DNA of 64,000 bases from Frankia sp. AgB1.9 (GCF_016786355.1 NZ_JADWYX010000005.1:45733-109732); one strand, 5' to 3'; positions 35,253 to 44,824 are shown, counted from the first letter of the stretch. Made by a program: numbers and translations. Notes: generated from the letters alone by a model not told the origin.

Positions 35253-38200
35253 TCAGGCTGAGGCGCGCTCGCGGAGGCGCTGGCTGATCACCGTGGTCAC
35301 GCCGTCGCCGCGCATCGACACGCCGTACAGCGCGTCCGCGATCTCCATGGTGCGCTTCTGGTGGGTGATGATGATCAGCTGGGACTTCGACCGCAGGCCC
35401 TCGACGGCGTTCAGCAGCCGGCCCAGGTTGCGGTCGTCGAGCGCCGCCTCGACCTCGTCGAGCACGTAGAAGGGCGACGGGCGGGCCCGGAAGATCGCCA
35501 GCAGCAGCGCGAGCGCCGTCAGCGAGCGCTCCCCGCCGGACAGCAGCGACAGCCGCTTGACCTTCTTGCCAGGCGGCCGGGCCTCGACCTCGATGCCCGT
35601 GGCCAGCATGTCGTCGGGATCGGTGAGTACCAGCTTGCCCTCGCCGCCGGGGAACAGCGTGTCGAAGACGATCTCGAACTCACGCGCGGTGTCGTGGAAC
35701 GCGGCGGCGAACACCTCACGAACCCGCGAGTCCACCTCGTCGACGACGAGCAGCAGGTCACGCCGGGTGTTCTTGATGTCGTCCAGCTGGGCCGAGAGGA
35801 ACGCGGCCCGCTCCTGGAGCGCCTCGAACTCCTCCAGCGCCAGCGGGTTGATCTTCCCGAGCCGGGTCAGCTGCTTCTCGGCCGTCGCGAGCCGCGCCGC
35901 CTGCTCGGTCCGGTCGAAGGGCCGCGTCGCGCCGCCCTCCTCGTCCGGCGGAACCGGCAGTTCGGGGCCGTACTCGGCGACCAGGTCGTCGGCGGCGATG
36001 CCGTGCTCCTCCAGCGACTTGGCCTCCAGCGCCTCGGAGCGCAGCCGCTTGGCCTCGCGGGCCAGCTCGTCGCGGTGCGCCTCGTCCCGCAGCGCCGCGA
36101 GCGCCGCCGCGTAGGCCCGGACCCGGTCGCGAACCCCGGAGAGCTCGGTGTCGGTGGACCGCCGGGCCGCGTCGGTCTGCTCGCGCTCGGCCGCGGCGGC
36201 GGCGAGCGAGGTCTCGCAGGCGGCAAGCGCGTCCTGGACGACGGCGGCGACCGCGGCGGCGATCTTCGCCTGCTGCTCGCGCAGCGCCCGGGTGCGGGCG
36301 GCGGCCGCGCGGGCGGTTCGTTCCTGCGTGGCCTGGCGGACCAGCGCGTCGGCCCGGCCTGCGAGGCCACGGGCCCGCTCCTCGGCGGTGCGCACGGCGA
36401 GCCGGGCCTCGACCTCCTCGCCGCGCACTGCGGAGGTGGCGGCGACCAGCCGGTCCCGCTCGTCCGCGGGAAGGTCCTCCTCGTCCGGCTCGTCGTCGCT
36501 CGCGGACAGCTGGGCCTCGAGCTCCCCCAGCGCGCCGTAGGCCTGGTCGCGGGTGGCCTCCGCGGCAAGCCGGTTGCGCTCCAACCGGCTGATCTCACCG
36601 GCGACGGAGCCCCGGCCCCGGTCGAGCTGGGCGAGCTGCTCGGTCAGCGCCCGGTGGCGCCCGTTCGCGGCCGAGCGCCCGGAGCTGGCCGCGTCGATCG
36701 CGGCGCGCGTCCTGGCGACCTCCTCGCGGGCCGGCTCCATCGCGACGCGGGCGGCGTCGGCCTTCGCCGCCGCCGTGTCCATCGCGCCGGCTGCCTCGTC
36801 GGCGGCGGCGGCGAGCTCCAGCAGCGACGGCGCGTGCGCGCTGCCGCCTATGGCGGCGGGCGGGCCCAGCACGTCACCGTCGCGGGTGACCATCGCGAGA
36901 TCGGGACGCAGCCCGGCAAGCTTCGCGGCGTCGGACAGGTCGTCGACGACGACGACCGCGCCGAGGATCGCGGCGACGGCCGGGGCGAACCGCTCATCCA
37001 CCACCCGGACCAGGTCGAGCGCGGCGACCGCGCCGGACGGCAGCTCCGTCGGCCTGGCCGGGGCGGGCGGCGCCGGGGACGCGGGGACGAAGGCGGCCCG
37101 GCCGGCCTCGGCGGACCGCAGCCACCGCAGCGCGGTGACGACGTCGTCGACGGAGCCGACGGCGAGCGCGTCGGCCGCCTGGCCCAGTGCGGCGGCGATC
37201 GCCACCTCCGCGCCGGGGGTGACCGCGAGGATGGTCGCGAGCCGGCCGACGACCTGGATCGGGGTGTCCGGCGGGTCCGGGAGCGGTGCCGGGGCCTTTC
37301 CCTTGGCCGACTTGCCACCGCCCGGCTTGCCGGACGTGGCCCGGTCGGACCCGGTCTGGTCGGCCGCGCCAGGCTCTCGCGGGCCGGCCGTGGCGGTGAG
37401 CAGCGCCGCCGCGCCGTCGGCCGGTGAGAGCGACAACGACAGGGCTTCCCGGCGGGCCGCGGCCGAGGCGCGGTCCCGGTCGGCGGCCCGCTCGGCCGAG
37501 CGCAGCGCCTCCAGCCGCTCGTTCGCGGCGGTGTGCAGGGCCACGGCGGACTCGTGCCGGTCGGCCAGCTCCTCCCGCTCGGCCTCGATCCGGGCGAGCT
37601 CGGTGTCCAGGGCGGAGCGGGAGCCGCTGGCCTCGGCGTCGCGGGCCTGGGCCGCGTCCAGGGCCTCGGTCAGCCGGACGATGTCCGCCTCGGCGGAGCC
37701 GGCCCTGGAACGGGCGGCCTCGACCTTGCCGGCGAGCCGCGCCAGGCCTTCGCGCCGGGCCGCGGCAGCGCGGGTGGCGGCCAGCAGCGCCTGCTCCTCG
37801 GCGGCGAGCGACCGTTCCAGGTCGGCCCGGCGGTCGACGACCTCGGCCAGCGTGTCCCGGTCGCGGTCGAGCCGGACGAGCAGCGCGGCCTCCCGTTCCC
37901 GGACGGCCGCGGCCTCCTGCTCCAACTCCTCCGGGTCACGCCCACCGCGGGCGGTCTGGGCGCCGGCGCGCAGCAGCCGGGCTCGCTCGGACGCGAGCTG
38001 GCCGGTGCCGCGCAGCCGTTCGCGGACCCCCGACAGCGCGTACCAGGTCTCCTGGGCGGCGGCGGCCCGCGGCACCAGCCGGGTCAGCTCCTGCTCCAGG
38101 GCGCCCTCCCGCTCGACGGCGGCGGCGTGGGCCCCCTCGGTCTCGGTGAGCTTGGCCCGGACGGTCTCCTCGTCGGCGATGTCGGCGGCCAGCTCCACCC

Positions 38201-38912
38201 GGGCGGTGACGAGATCGTCGGCGAGCAGCCGCAGGCGGGCGTCGCGCAGGGTGGCCTGGATGACGCCGGCCTTGCGCGCGATCTCGGCCTGCCGGCCGAG
38301 CGGGCCGAGCTGGCGGCGCAGCTCGGCCGACAGGTCGGTCAGCCGGGTCAGGTTGGCCGCCATCGCCTCCAGCTTGCGCAGCGCCTTCTCTTTGCGCTTG
38401 CGGTGCTTCAGGACGCCGGCGGCCTCCTCGATGAACGCCCGGCGCTCCTCGGGACTCGCGTGCAGCACCGCGTCGAGCTGGCCCTGGCCGACGATGACGT
38501 GCAGCTCGCGCCCGATACCGGAGTCGCTCATCAGCTCCTGGATGTCCAGCAGCCGGCACGACGTGCCGTTGATCGTGTATTCGCTCTGGCCGCTGCGGAA
38601 CATCAGCCGGCCGACGGTGACCTCGCTGTACTCGATGGGCAGCGCGCCGTCGGAGTTATCGATCGTGAGCAGCACCTCAGCCCGTCCGAGGGCCGGGCGC
38701 GACGGGGTACCGGCGAAGATGACGTCCGACATGGTGCCGCCGCGCAGCGCCTTCGCGCCCTGCTCACCGAGCACCCACGCCATCGCGTCGACGACGTTGC
38801 TCTTGCCCGAGCCGTTCGGGCCCACCACACAGGTGATCCCAGGCTCGAGGCGCAGCGTGGTCGAACTCGCGAAGGACTTGAAGCCCCGCAATGTCAGGCT
38901 TTTGAGGTACAC
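35253..38912 (-). CDS. smc: Chromosome segregation protein SMC
   Basis: The core ATPase of the SMC-ScpAB condensin, a 1219-residue protein from the GTG at 38912 (GGAG about 5 bases upstream). It begins VYLKSLTLRGFKSF. Walker A GPNGSGKS is at about 31-38, followed by the family VVDAMAWVLGEQGAKALRGG. Long Ala/Arg/Glu coiled coils flank a hinge at about 535-660; a Gly/Lys/Ser-rich insert (GKPGGGKSAKGKAP) precedes the hinge. The C-terminal head has LSLLSGGERSLTALALLLAIF and FYVLDEVEAALDDRN. It is followed by hairpins and ftsY; rnc-type genes are elsewhere in the window. Confidence 0.97.
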   Translation of the reverse strand: MYLKSLTLRGFKSFASSTTLRLEPGITCVVGPNGSGKSNVVDAMAWVLGEQGAKALRGGTMSDVIFAGTPSRPALGRAEVLLTIDNSDGALPIEYSEVTVGRLMFRSGQSEYTINGTSCRLLDIQELMSDSGIGRELHVIVGQGQLDAVLHASPEERRAFIEEAAGVLKHRKRKEKALRKLEAMAANLTRLTDLSAELRRQLGPLGRQAEIARKAGVIQATLRDARLRLLADDLVTARVELAADIADEETVRAKLTETEGAHAAAVEREGALEQELTRLVPRAAAAQETWYALSGVRERLRGTGQLASERARLLRAGAQTARGGRDPEELEQEAAAVREREAALLVRLDRDRDTLAEVVDRRADLERSLAAEEQALLAATRAAAARREGLARLAGKVEAARSRAGSAEADIVRLTEALDAAQARDAEASGSRSALDTELARIEAEREELADRHESAVALHTAANERLEALRSAERAADRDRASAAARREALSLSLSPADGAAALLTATAGPREPGAADQTGSDRATSGKPGGGKSAKGKAPAPLPDPPDTPIQVVGRLATILAVTPGAEVAIAAALGQAADALAVGSVDDVVTALRWLRSAEAGRAAFVPASPAPPAPARPTELPSGAVAALDLVRVVDERFAPAVAAILGAVVVVDDLSDAAKLAGLRPDLAMVTRDGDVLGPPAAIGGSAHAPSLLELAAAADEAAGAMDTAAAKADAARVAMEPAREEVARTRAAIDAASSGRSAANGRHRALTEQLAQLDRGRGSVAGEISRLERNRLAAEATRDQAYGALGELEAQLSASDDEPDEEDLPADERDRLVAATSAVRGEEVEARLAVRTAEERARGLAGRADALVRQATQERTARAAAARTRALREQQAKIAAAVAAVVQDALAACETSLAAAAAEREQTDAARRSTDTELSGVRDRVRAYAAALAALRDEAHRDELAREAKRLRSEALEAKSLEEHGIAADDLVAEYGPELPVPPDEEGGATRPFDRTEQAARLATAEKQLTRLGKINPLALEEFEALQERAAFLSAQLDDIKNTRRDLLLVVDEVDSRVREVFAAAFHDTAREFEIVFDTLFPGGEGKLVLTDPDDMLATGIEVEARPPGKKVKRLSLLSGGERSLTALALLLAIFRARPSPFYVLDEVEAALDDRNLGRLLNAVEGLRSKSQLIIITHQKRTMEIADALYGVSMRGDGVTTVISQRLRERASA

Positions 38913-39775
38913 GGGTCTCCGCGGCGATGGCGACGGTCGTGACGGGCGGCGCGACCGGCGCGGAGCGCGACGTGGATCGCTTCCCCGCGGCGAACCCGGC
39001 AAGCCGGGCGGCGAGGCGACCGGTCAGGGATCAACCGGGCCAACGCCGCCGGTGGCGGATTTCGAGCCGCGGGCCCACGATAGCCGCGAACTCACTGTCA
39101 CGAACGGGACACGCCGCTGCGCGTGAAGTGGTGACAGAACGCGATAGTGTGCGCGAGACCACCACTCGGACCTCGACGACCCAATGTTCACCGGGCCCGG
39201 CGCGGCGGTCCCCAACACGCCGGCGAAAAAAACGTGCCAAGGCCAACGGAACCCGGCATTATCAGCGAACGACCGGCGACCTGGCGTTGAACACGATCTG
39301 ACCAGGCAGGGAAGAGTTGTGGGAGCCGTGGGCGTTGGCGGTCAGCGACAAAGGTATGACCCAGCAGAGGCGGGTACGCCGGGACGGACCACCGCTGGCG
39401 ACGGGAGGCCAACGAGGAGACCACTCCCCAACCCGCTCCGGGCAGGCCAAGCTGAACGTCTGCGACCGGCCGCCCCGATCGACCTGATCAGTGGGCATGG
39501 CAAAGCGGCTCAACCGCCCGGCCGCCGGCCAAGGGTGGGGGACGCCGAGCGACACCTTCCACGCCGAAACCAGGCTCTCGCCGGGAGTCGGAGTGGAAGG
39601 CGCAGGCCGACGGCCATGGTCGTCCAAGGGCCCGTCGGCCGTCATGACCTGACGGTGCAGGCGGCTCGCCGCCTGATCGAGGATTTTCAGCCTCGGAACG
39701 CAGGGCCCTCGCGAGACAACTGAGTCGATGGTCCGCGAACCGGCCAAAGCCGGCGAGCGGGATCCGCCGCCCAGG
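38913..39775. other. Large spacer upstream of smc
   Basis: An 863-base region with lower GC than its surroundings. Open frames exist on both strands (for example 39262-39747 minus and 39184-39723 plus) but overlap each other, lack ribosome sites and resemble no family, so I do not call them. An inverted repeat CTGTCAC/GTGACAG spans 39095-39137 and might be a regulatory site for smc. A short hairpin CCGGC-CAAA-GCCGG at 39740-39753 lies behind the coiled-coil gene. It may hold decayed genes. Confidence 0.5.
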
Positions 39776-39970
39776 TCAGGTCAGAACGGGCTCTGCTTCC
39801 AGTTCGCGGACGTCCTCCGGGACGTCGACGCCAACGAGCGCGTCGTTGACGGCACGCGTGCGGGCGAGCTCAGTCTCGAGCTCGGCTACGCGGGCACGCA
39901 GCCGACGTACCTCGTACGAGAGCCGGAGGTCGGAGCCGGAGCCGACGTGGCCGAAAAGGGCCTTCGCCAT
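39776..39970 (-). CDS. Small conserved actinobacterial coiled-coil protein
   Basis: A 64-residue protein starting MAKALFGHVG at 39970, with GGAGG 9 bases upstream; the longer open frame to 40060 is not needed. After the starter sequence comes one heptad-patterned helix (LSYEVRRLRARVAELETELA) and an acidic tail. Small proteins with a near-identical MAKALLGHVG start followed by a coiled coil are widespread in actinobacteria (recalled, not searched). No enzymatic motif is present; a scaffold or regulatory role is only a guess. Confidence 0.85.
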   Translation of the reverse strand: MAKALFGHVGSGSDLRLSYEVRRLRARVAELETELARTRAVNDALVGVDVPEDVRELEAEPVLT

Positions 39971-40285
39971 GGTGATGGTCCTCCACGATGAGTGACCTTG
40001 CGGGGTGTTGGGCGCGACAAAACCGGGACGAATCCCGGTGAGGCCGTCCCATCCAACCAACGATGCAACTCCACCGTTGGTCTGCTCCTCCGATGTGCGT
40101 CAACTCGCGCCGCACACGTGGGCGGAGTACGCCCCAAAGAATGACCTAAGCCTCTCACACCCCGTCACCGAAAGTCAAGAGCATGCCACAGCTCACGCCG
40201 ACCGTCCCTGGAACACAGGAAACTTCGGCCTCGATCCGGGGTTGCCGTCAGGCCTATCTGTCCAGGTCATCGAGGTTCTAGGGGC
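39971..40285. other. Spacer between acylphosphatase and coiled-coil gene
   Basis: A 315-base spacer on the minus-strand path. It is somewhat AT-richer than average and should contain the promoter of the coiled-coil gene. No terminator-like hairpin, repeat or gene stands out to me. Confidence 0.5.
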
Positions 40286-40666
40286 TCAGCGGCGGACAAA
40301 GCCGGCCAGCCCGCCCACGGCGGGACCGACCGCGTGTTCCACCCGATCGGTCCGCCCCGGGGTGTGCCCGGTTACTAGGAGTTCCAGCAGCGCGTCGCAG
40401 GCCTCGGCCGGACCCTCGGCGATCACGTCGACGCCCCCGTCCGGGCGGTTGGTCGCGGAGCCGACGAGCCCGAGCCGCCGGCCCTTCGTGCGCACGTAGT
40501 CCCGGAAACCGACGCCCTGCACCAGGCCGAACACGGACGCGGTCAGCCGAACCGGTTCGACTGGACCGGCCGAGCTGCCGCCGACTGTGTCCGACGTCGC
40601 GCTTTGGCTCGGCGGCGTCGGCATCTGAGGAAGGTCATTCATCGGCACGGTAGGGTACTGAGCCAT
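40286..40666 (-). CDS. acyP: Acylphosphatase
   Basis: Small enzyme hydrolysing acylphosphates such as carbamoyl or acetyl phosphate. The family core is clear: ASVFGLVQGVGFRDYVRTKG, where the arginine binds phosphate, then LVGSATNRPDGGVDVIAEG with the catalytic asparagine, and the later GPAEACDALLELL. The core is about 90 residues; roughly 40 Pro/Ser/Thr-rich residues precede it if translation begins at 40666. An inner ATG at 40642 is possible. acyP often lies beside smc or mutM in actinobacteria, as here. Confidence 0.92.
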   Translation of the reverse strand: MAQYPTVPMNDLPQMPTPPSQSATSDTVGGSSAGPVEPVRLTASVFGLVQGVGFRDYVRTKGRRLGLVGSATNRPDGGVDVIAEGPAEACDALLELLVTGHTPGRTDRVEHAVGPAVGGLAGFVRR

Positions 40667-40667
40667 C

Positions 40668-40988
40668 GTGAACACGACATCCTTCCTCCCCAGCAGCCTG
40701 GTCCGGCGTGCCACGCGGCCCGCCCGGCTCGGCCGACGAGCCGCCGCCGCGGCCGTCACCGTCGGTGCCCTCAGCTCGGCGCTGTTGCTTGCCGGCTGCG
40801 GGCAGAACTTCTCCCAGGACGGCGGCGCCGTTCCGGTCCCGAAGGCGACCATCCAGAACGGGCCAGCGGCCACGCCGTACGGCAACCCGAACGCCGTACC
40901 CGCGCCGACCGATGGTTACGCGCCCCCGCACACCGCCGGCCCGACCCAGACCGGCGCCCCGAACCTTCCCGGCGGCAAGATCGACTAA
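40668..40988 (+). CDS. Small putative lipoprotein
   Basis: A 106-residue predicted lipoprotein whose GTG start lies one base from the divergent acylphosphatase start. The N-terminus is Arg-rich, followed by a hydrophobic stretch and a lipobox ALLLAGC at Cys44. The mature part is short, Pro/Gly/Thr/Asn-rich and probably disordered (PVPKATIQNGPAATPYGNP). I do not recognise a family. The lack of spacing to the opposite gene means promoters would have to lie inside acyP, so the start is uncertain, but the lipobox and clean terminator behind it support a real gene. Confidence 0.6.
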   Translation: MNTTSFLPSSLVRRATRPARLGRRAAAAAVTVGALSSALLLAGCGQNFSQDGGAVPVPKATIQNGPAATPYGNPNAVPAPTDGYAPPHTAGPTQTGAPNLPGGKID

Positions 40989-40993
40989 GGCGG

Positions 40994-41008
40994 CCCCGCC
41001 TCGCGGGG
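40994..41008. terminator. Bidirectional terminator between convergent genes
   Basis: A perfect CCCCGC-CTC-GCGGGG stem-loop exactly fills the space between the stop codons of the plus-strand lipoprotein gene and the minus-strand DUF2786 gene. Its position suits termination in both directions. Confidence 0.65.
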
Positions 41009-41743
41009 TCAGCCGAGGGCTCGGGAGGCTGGGGTGGCGCTGACGCGGGACTGGGTGCCCAGGTCGGCCCGCTGGCCGGCGTCGAAACCGGCCCGGCCAC
41101 CGGAGCCGGAGAGTTGGCGACCCCGGGCCGAACGCAGCCGCGGGTAGACGCTCGCCAGGTGCTCGTCGACCCGGGCTGACCGGTCCGCGAGCACCAGCGC
41201 GACCGACGTCCCCGTGTTCGCCGCCGGCTCGGCCGCCGACCGCGCCGCCTGCTCGGCCGCGGACAGCCGCTGACGCACGGCGACCGCGAACCCGGCCATC
41301 CAGGACCGCCGGAACGCCCGTGGGTCCTCCCACGGCGGCGGCACCGCCACGGCCAGCCCATGGGCCTGCTGGACCAGCAGCGAGGTGAACAGCAGCTGCG
41401 CCCTGGTCAGGTCGGCGTCCATGCCGAACAGGTGCGCGCAGTGCGCGGTGGCACCCGCGCGCCGCTCGGTGCGGTGCACCAGCCGGCAGCCGAGCGGCGC
41501 CACGATGCTGGCCAGCAGACTGATCTTGTCCCTGGCGTAGGGCGGGTGGACCTCCAGCACGAGATCCGCCGCAGCGACCCGGGTCGGCCCGGCCTCCTCG
41601 ACCAGGGCCCGGTCGATCCCGTACTGGGCGATCAGCTCGGCGGCCTTCGCGTTGTATGTCTCGCGGGCCGCGTCGGTCAGCCCTTCCGCCTCGGCCATCG
41701 CGAGAAGCTTGCGCACCCGCCCGAGCAGGGCATCCGAGTTCAT
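41009..41743 (-). CDS. DUF2786 domain protein
   Basis: A 244-residue protein beginning MNSDALLGRVRKLLAMAEAE, the DUF2786 N-terminal motif, followed by NAKAAELIAQYGID. A middle region with KISLLASIVAPLGCRLVH and FGMDADLTRAQLLFTSLLVQ fits the longer DUF2786 proteins seen in actinobacteria. The last 60 residues are Arg/Gly-rich. No metal or catalytic site is obvious. It stands alone between a terminator and the mutM transcript. Function unknown. Confidence 0.85.
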   Translation of the reverse strand: MNSDALLGRVRKLLAMAEAEGLTDAARETYNAKAAELIAQYGIDRALVEEAGPTRVAAADLVLEVHPPYARDKISLLASIVAPLGCRLVHRTERRAGATAHCAHLFGMDADLTRAQLLFTSLLVQQAHGLAVAVPPPWEDPRAFRRSWMAGFAVAVRQRLSAAEQAARSAAEPAANTGTSVALVLADRSARVDEHLASVYPRLRSARGRQLSGSGGRAGFDAGQRADLGTQSRVSATPASRALG

Positions 41744-41824
41744 GGGGTGTCTCCTTCGTCGCCCGGGATGGCCCTCAGGCCAGCCGTGCCCCCAGTGTCA
41801 GCCTGCACGGGACTTGGGCGCGGT

Positions 41825-41842
41825 CGGGGGGTACACCCCCCG
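41825..41842 (-). terminator. Terminator of the yceD-rpmF-plsX-rnc-mutM operon
   Basis: CGGGGGG-TACA-CCCCCCG is a perfect 7-base stem with a 4-base loop, 28 bases beyond the mutM stop. It marks the likely end of the operon that begins near 45700. Confidence 0.7.
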
Positions 41843-41870
41843 ATTCGCGTGTCGCCGCCGCGCCCGCGCG

Positions 41871-42827
41871 TCAGTAGCGGGCGTTGCGGGGCGAGGGCTG
41901 GCAGGTCGGGCAGCTGAAGCTCGAACGGTTCATGAAGGAGTCGCGGCGGATCGGGCTGCCGCAGCGCGAGCACGGCAGGCCGGCCCGGCCGTAGGCGGTG
42001 AGCTCCCGCTCGAACAGCCCGCTCACGCCCTCGGTCGAGACGTAGAGCCGGTCGAAGGACGTGCCACCGGCCGCGAGCGCCGCCGTCAGCACGGTCCGCG
42101 CCTCGGCGAGCAGGCGACGGGCGTCGGCCCCGCGCAGGGTCTCGGTCGGCCGGGCGTAGTGCAGCCTCGCCGCCCACAGCGCCTCGTCGGCGTAGATGTT
42201 GCCGATCCCGCTGACGAGGCCCTGGTCCAGCAACGCCCGCTTGAGCCCGGTGCGCCGGGCGGCCAGGCCCGCGACGAAGGCCGTGTCGTCGAAGAGCGGA
42301 TCCAGCGGGTCCCGGGCGATGTGGGCCATCGGAGCTGGCAGCGCCGCTCCCCCCTCGTCGACCAGCATGTGCCCGAACGTCCGCTGGTCGACGAAGCGCA
42401 GCTCGCGGCCGCCGTCGGTGAAGGTGAGCCGAATCCGCAGGTGCGTCTGATCCGGGGCGCTGGGTGGCACGACGAGCAGTTGCCCGCTCATGCCGAGGTG
42501 CCCGAGCAGCGCGTCCCCGTCACGCGGCCCAGCGGACAACGGTGCGGTAGGGGGCAGCGGCGCGGTGGCCGGGGCGGGACCGGCGGGTTCGAGAAGCGAC
42601 GCCGGACCTCGGTCCGGGTCGGCGGACAGCGCCAGCCACAGGTACTTGCCGCGGCGGCGGGCGGCGTTGACGGTCTGGCCGACCAGCACACCCGCGAAGT
42701 CGGCCGCGCCGCCGGTGTGGCGGCGCACGGCACGTGGGTGCAGCACGGTGACGGTGGCGATGGTCCGGCCGACCACGCCGCGTTCCAGGCCGCGCCGGAC
42801 GACCTCCACCTCGGGGAGCTCGGGCAT
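41871..42827 (-). CDS. mutM: Formamidopyrimidine-DNA glycosylase MutM/Fpg
   Basis: Base-excision repair enzyme removing 8-oxoguanine and ring-opened purines. The 318-residue protein starts [18 protein letters not shown] with the catalytic proline and glutamates. The helix-two-turn-helix has [20 protein letters not shown], and the C-terminal zinc finger reads [19 protein letters not shown] followed by CPTC. An insert rich in Pro/Ala/Thr near residues 82-100 makes it longer than E. coli Fpg (269). It follows rnc by 3 bases. Confidence 0.95.
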   Translation of the reverse strand: MPELPEVEVVRRGLERGVVGRTIATVTVLHPRAVRRHTGGAADFAGVLVGQTVNAARRRGKYLWLALSADPDRGPASLLEPAGPAPATAPLPPTAPLSAGPRDGDALLGHLGMSGQLLVVPPSAPDQTHLRIRLTFTDGGRELRFVDQRTFGHMLVDEGGAALPAPMAHIARDPLDPLFDDTAFVAGLAARRTGLKRALLDQGLVSGIGNIYADEALWAARLHYARPTETLRGADARRLLAEARTVLTAALAAGGTSFDRLYVSTEGVSGLFERELTAYGRAGLPCSRCGSPIRRDSFMNRSSFSCPTCQPSPRNARY

Positions 42828-42830
42828 GTC

Positions 42831-43793
42831 CTAGCCCGGATCGAGCGCGGGCGCGCCCTCTGGCTCCAGCGTGGCGGCCTCGGCCGACCGGGCGCTCGCG
42901 TCGGCGGGGCCTGGTCCGGCCTGGTCAGGCGTCTGGCCGTCCGGCACCTGGCCGTCACCCAGCTCGCCGGCCGCGGCGCTCAGGTGGTCAGCGCCGCCGT
43001 CGGCGGGCTCACCAGCGCCCGCCGCCGAACGGCCTTCGAGCGCGAGGAACGCGCGCTCGGCCGCCCGCTGCTCGGCCTCCTTCTTGCTCCCGCCCTCGCC
43101 CTCGCCGTAGATCCGGTCGGAGATCCGGGCACGGGCGGTGAACCGCTTGGCGTGGTCCGGGCCGGAGTCCGTCACGACGTAGTCCGGCGGGCCCATCCCC
43201 AGCTCGGCGGTGCGCTCCTGCAGCGAGGTCTTCCAGTCGAGCCCGGCACCGCGGCCGGCCGCCTCGTCGAGCAGCGGGTCGAAGTAGCGGTGGACCAGCT
43301 GGGCGGCGACCTCGAGCCCGAGCTCCAGGTAGACGGCGCCGATCAGCGCCTCGAGCGTGTCGGCCAGGATGCTCGCCTTGTCGCGCCCGCCGGTCGTCTC
43401 CTCGCCCTTGCCCAGCAGCAGGTAGGGCCCGATTCCCTTGGGCCCGATGACCCGCGCGACGTCGGCGAGCGCACGGCTGTTCACCACCGAGGCGCGCTGC
43501 TTGGCCAGCGCTCCCTCGGGGAGGTCTGGGTGGCGGTTGTACAACGCGTCGGTGACCACCAGCTGCAGGACGGCGTCGCCGAGGAACTCCAGCCGCTCGT
43601 TGGTCGGCAGCCCGCCGTTCTCGTAGGCGTACGAACGATGGGTGAGCGCCCGGTCGAGCAGGTCCGGGCCGAGGCTCAGCCCCAGGGCGGCGAGCAGACC
43701 GGCCCGCAGCTCGATCACCGCGGCGCTGCGGCTGGCGGAGTCCCTGGACCGCTCCGGCCCGGCGCCGCGGCGCTCGGCCGCTCCCGCGCTCAC
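42831..43793 (-). CDS. rnc: Ribonuclease III
   Basis: Double-strand-specific RNase that processes rRNA and mRNA. The 320-residue protein has the catalytic domain with [20 protein letters not shown] near residue 67, [15 protein letters not shown] near 145, and a dsRNA-binding domain with [20 protein letters not shown] through [18 protein letters not shown]-terminal Ala/Gly/Asp-rich extension of about 70 residues is unusual in length. The first 25 residues are also extra. Start overlaps plsX by 4 bases; the rpmF-plsX-rnc-mutM order is standard in actinobacteria. Confidence 0.95.
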   Translation of the reverse strand: MSAGAAERRGAGPERSRDSASRSAAVIELRAGLLAALGLSLGPDLLDRALTHRSYAYENGGLPTNERLEFLGDAVLQLVVTDALYNRHPDLPEGALAKQRASVVNSRALADVARVIGPKGIGPYLLLGKGEETTGGRDKASILADTLEALIGAVYLELGLEVAAQLVHRYFDPLLDEAAGRGAGLDWKTSLQERTAELGMGPPDYVVTDSGPDHAKRFTARARISDRIYGEGEGGSKKEAEQRAAERAFLALEGRSAAGAGEPADGGADHLSAAAGELGDGQVPDGQTPDQAGPGPADASARSAEAATLEPEGAPALDPG

Positions 43794-44824
43794 AGCGACA
43801 ACCCGGCGAGTGCCCGGCGCCGCGCGATCAGCCGCGCGAGCTCGGCGCGGATCTGGCCGACCAGCCCGTCACGAAACACGGTCGCCGCCGTCGCCAGCGC
43901 CGCGGGAAGACCTGTGGAGAGGTCGTCCGGACCGCCGACCGGATCGCCCGCGCGCACCGCGACGCCGTCCACCCCCAGCACGATCGTCCCCCCCTGCAGA
44001 TCAGGGCCGGCCGGACTGCGCCAGGCCGGGTCCAGTCCCCCCGAAGCGTCCGGACCGACCGTCGCGGCCGCTGCCCGCACCGCGCGCAGGCACGACAGGA
44101 CGACATCACCGGTGAAGCCGTCGGTCACCACCACGTCAGGGCGCGGCAGGTCCGATCCGTTCATGGCGACCAGGGACCCCGCGTCCACCTGGCCGAGGTA
44201 GTCGATGCCCAGCGAGCCGAGCAGCTCGTGGGCGGCCCGGCGCACCGTGTCCGGCAGCGCCGGACGGGCGGCGAGCAGGCCGACCCGTGGCTCACCCGCG
44301 CCAGCCCGGACCCGCGCGTAGGCGGCCCCGGCCAGCGCGAACTGGGCCAGGTCGTCCGAGGTCACGTCAACGGAGCCACCGGCGTCGCACAGCACGACGC
44401 CGGCCGGCTCACCCGGGCGACTGACGTCGACGACGGCAGCGAGTGACGCCCTGGTCGCTCCCGGGAGCAGTCCGAAGGTGAACTGGGCGGCGGCCGCGAT
44501 CGCTTCCAGCGGCGCCACCGAGACCATCGCGTCCGCCTTGCCGTCCCGGACCAGCCGAGCGGCGACACGCACGCCACTGTCCCGGCGGGCCCGCACGTCG
44601 CGAACCGCGCCAGCGCCGGCGGGAATGCCCCGGGCGGCGGTGACAACGTGCACCCGGTCACCGGTCACGATGCCTCGTCCGGCCAGGTCGTCGGTCGTCG
44701 AGCCCGGTCGGACGACAAGCGTCACGACCAGCTCGGGGTCGGCGTCCAGCGCGGCGGGAAGGGAGTCCAGCACCGATTCGGGCTGGGCCCCTTCTCCGAG
44801 GAGATCTACGGCGACGCGGGTCAC
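43790..44824 (-). CDS. plsX: PlsX-like phosphate acyltransferase family protein (divergent)
   Basis: Located exactly where plsX lies (rpmF-plsX-rnc), 344 residues from the GTG at 44824, 8 bases after the rpmF stop. PlsX normally makes acyl-phosphate from acyl-ACP for phospholipid synthesis. The fold is recognisable ([38 protein letters not shown]), but signature residues differ: the usual D-A-M-G-G-D start reads [12 protein letters not shown], and the C-terminal region that normally has a His-Gly-Ser reads [16 protein letters not shown]. It may be a divergent active enzyme or one with reduced activity. Confidence 0.8.
   Translation of the reverse strand: MTRVAVDLLGEGAQPESVLDSLPAALDADPELVVTLVVRPGSTTDDLAGRGIVTGDRVHVVTAARGIPAGAGAVRDVRARRDSGVRVAARLVRDGKADAMVSVAPLEAIAAAAQFTFGLLPGATRASLAAVVDVSRPGEPAGVVLCDAGGSVDVTSDDLAQFALAGAAYARVRAGAGEPRVGLLAARPALPDTVRRAAHELLGSLGIDYLGQVDAGSLVAMNGSDLPRPDVVVTDGFTGDVVLSCLRAVRAAAATVGPDASGGLDPAWRSPAGPDLQGGTIVLGVDGVAVRAGDPVGGPDDLSTGLPAALATAATVFRDGLVGQIRAELARLIARRRALAGLSL

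Noticed and set aside
36553..39126. Plus-strand frame of more than 850 codons
   Set aside because: It is the antisense of smc; the Ser/Ala-rich product mirrors the Ala/Glu/Arg codons of the SMC coiled coils.
39262..39747. 161-codon minus frame in the gap upstream of smc
   Set aside because: It overlaps an equally long frame on the other strand, has no ribosome site and no family resemblance. Kept only as part of the gap description.
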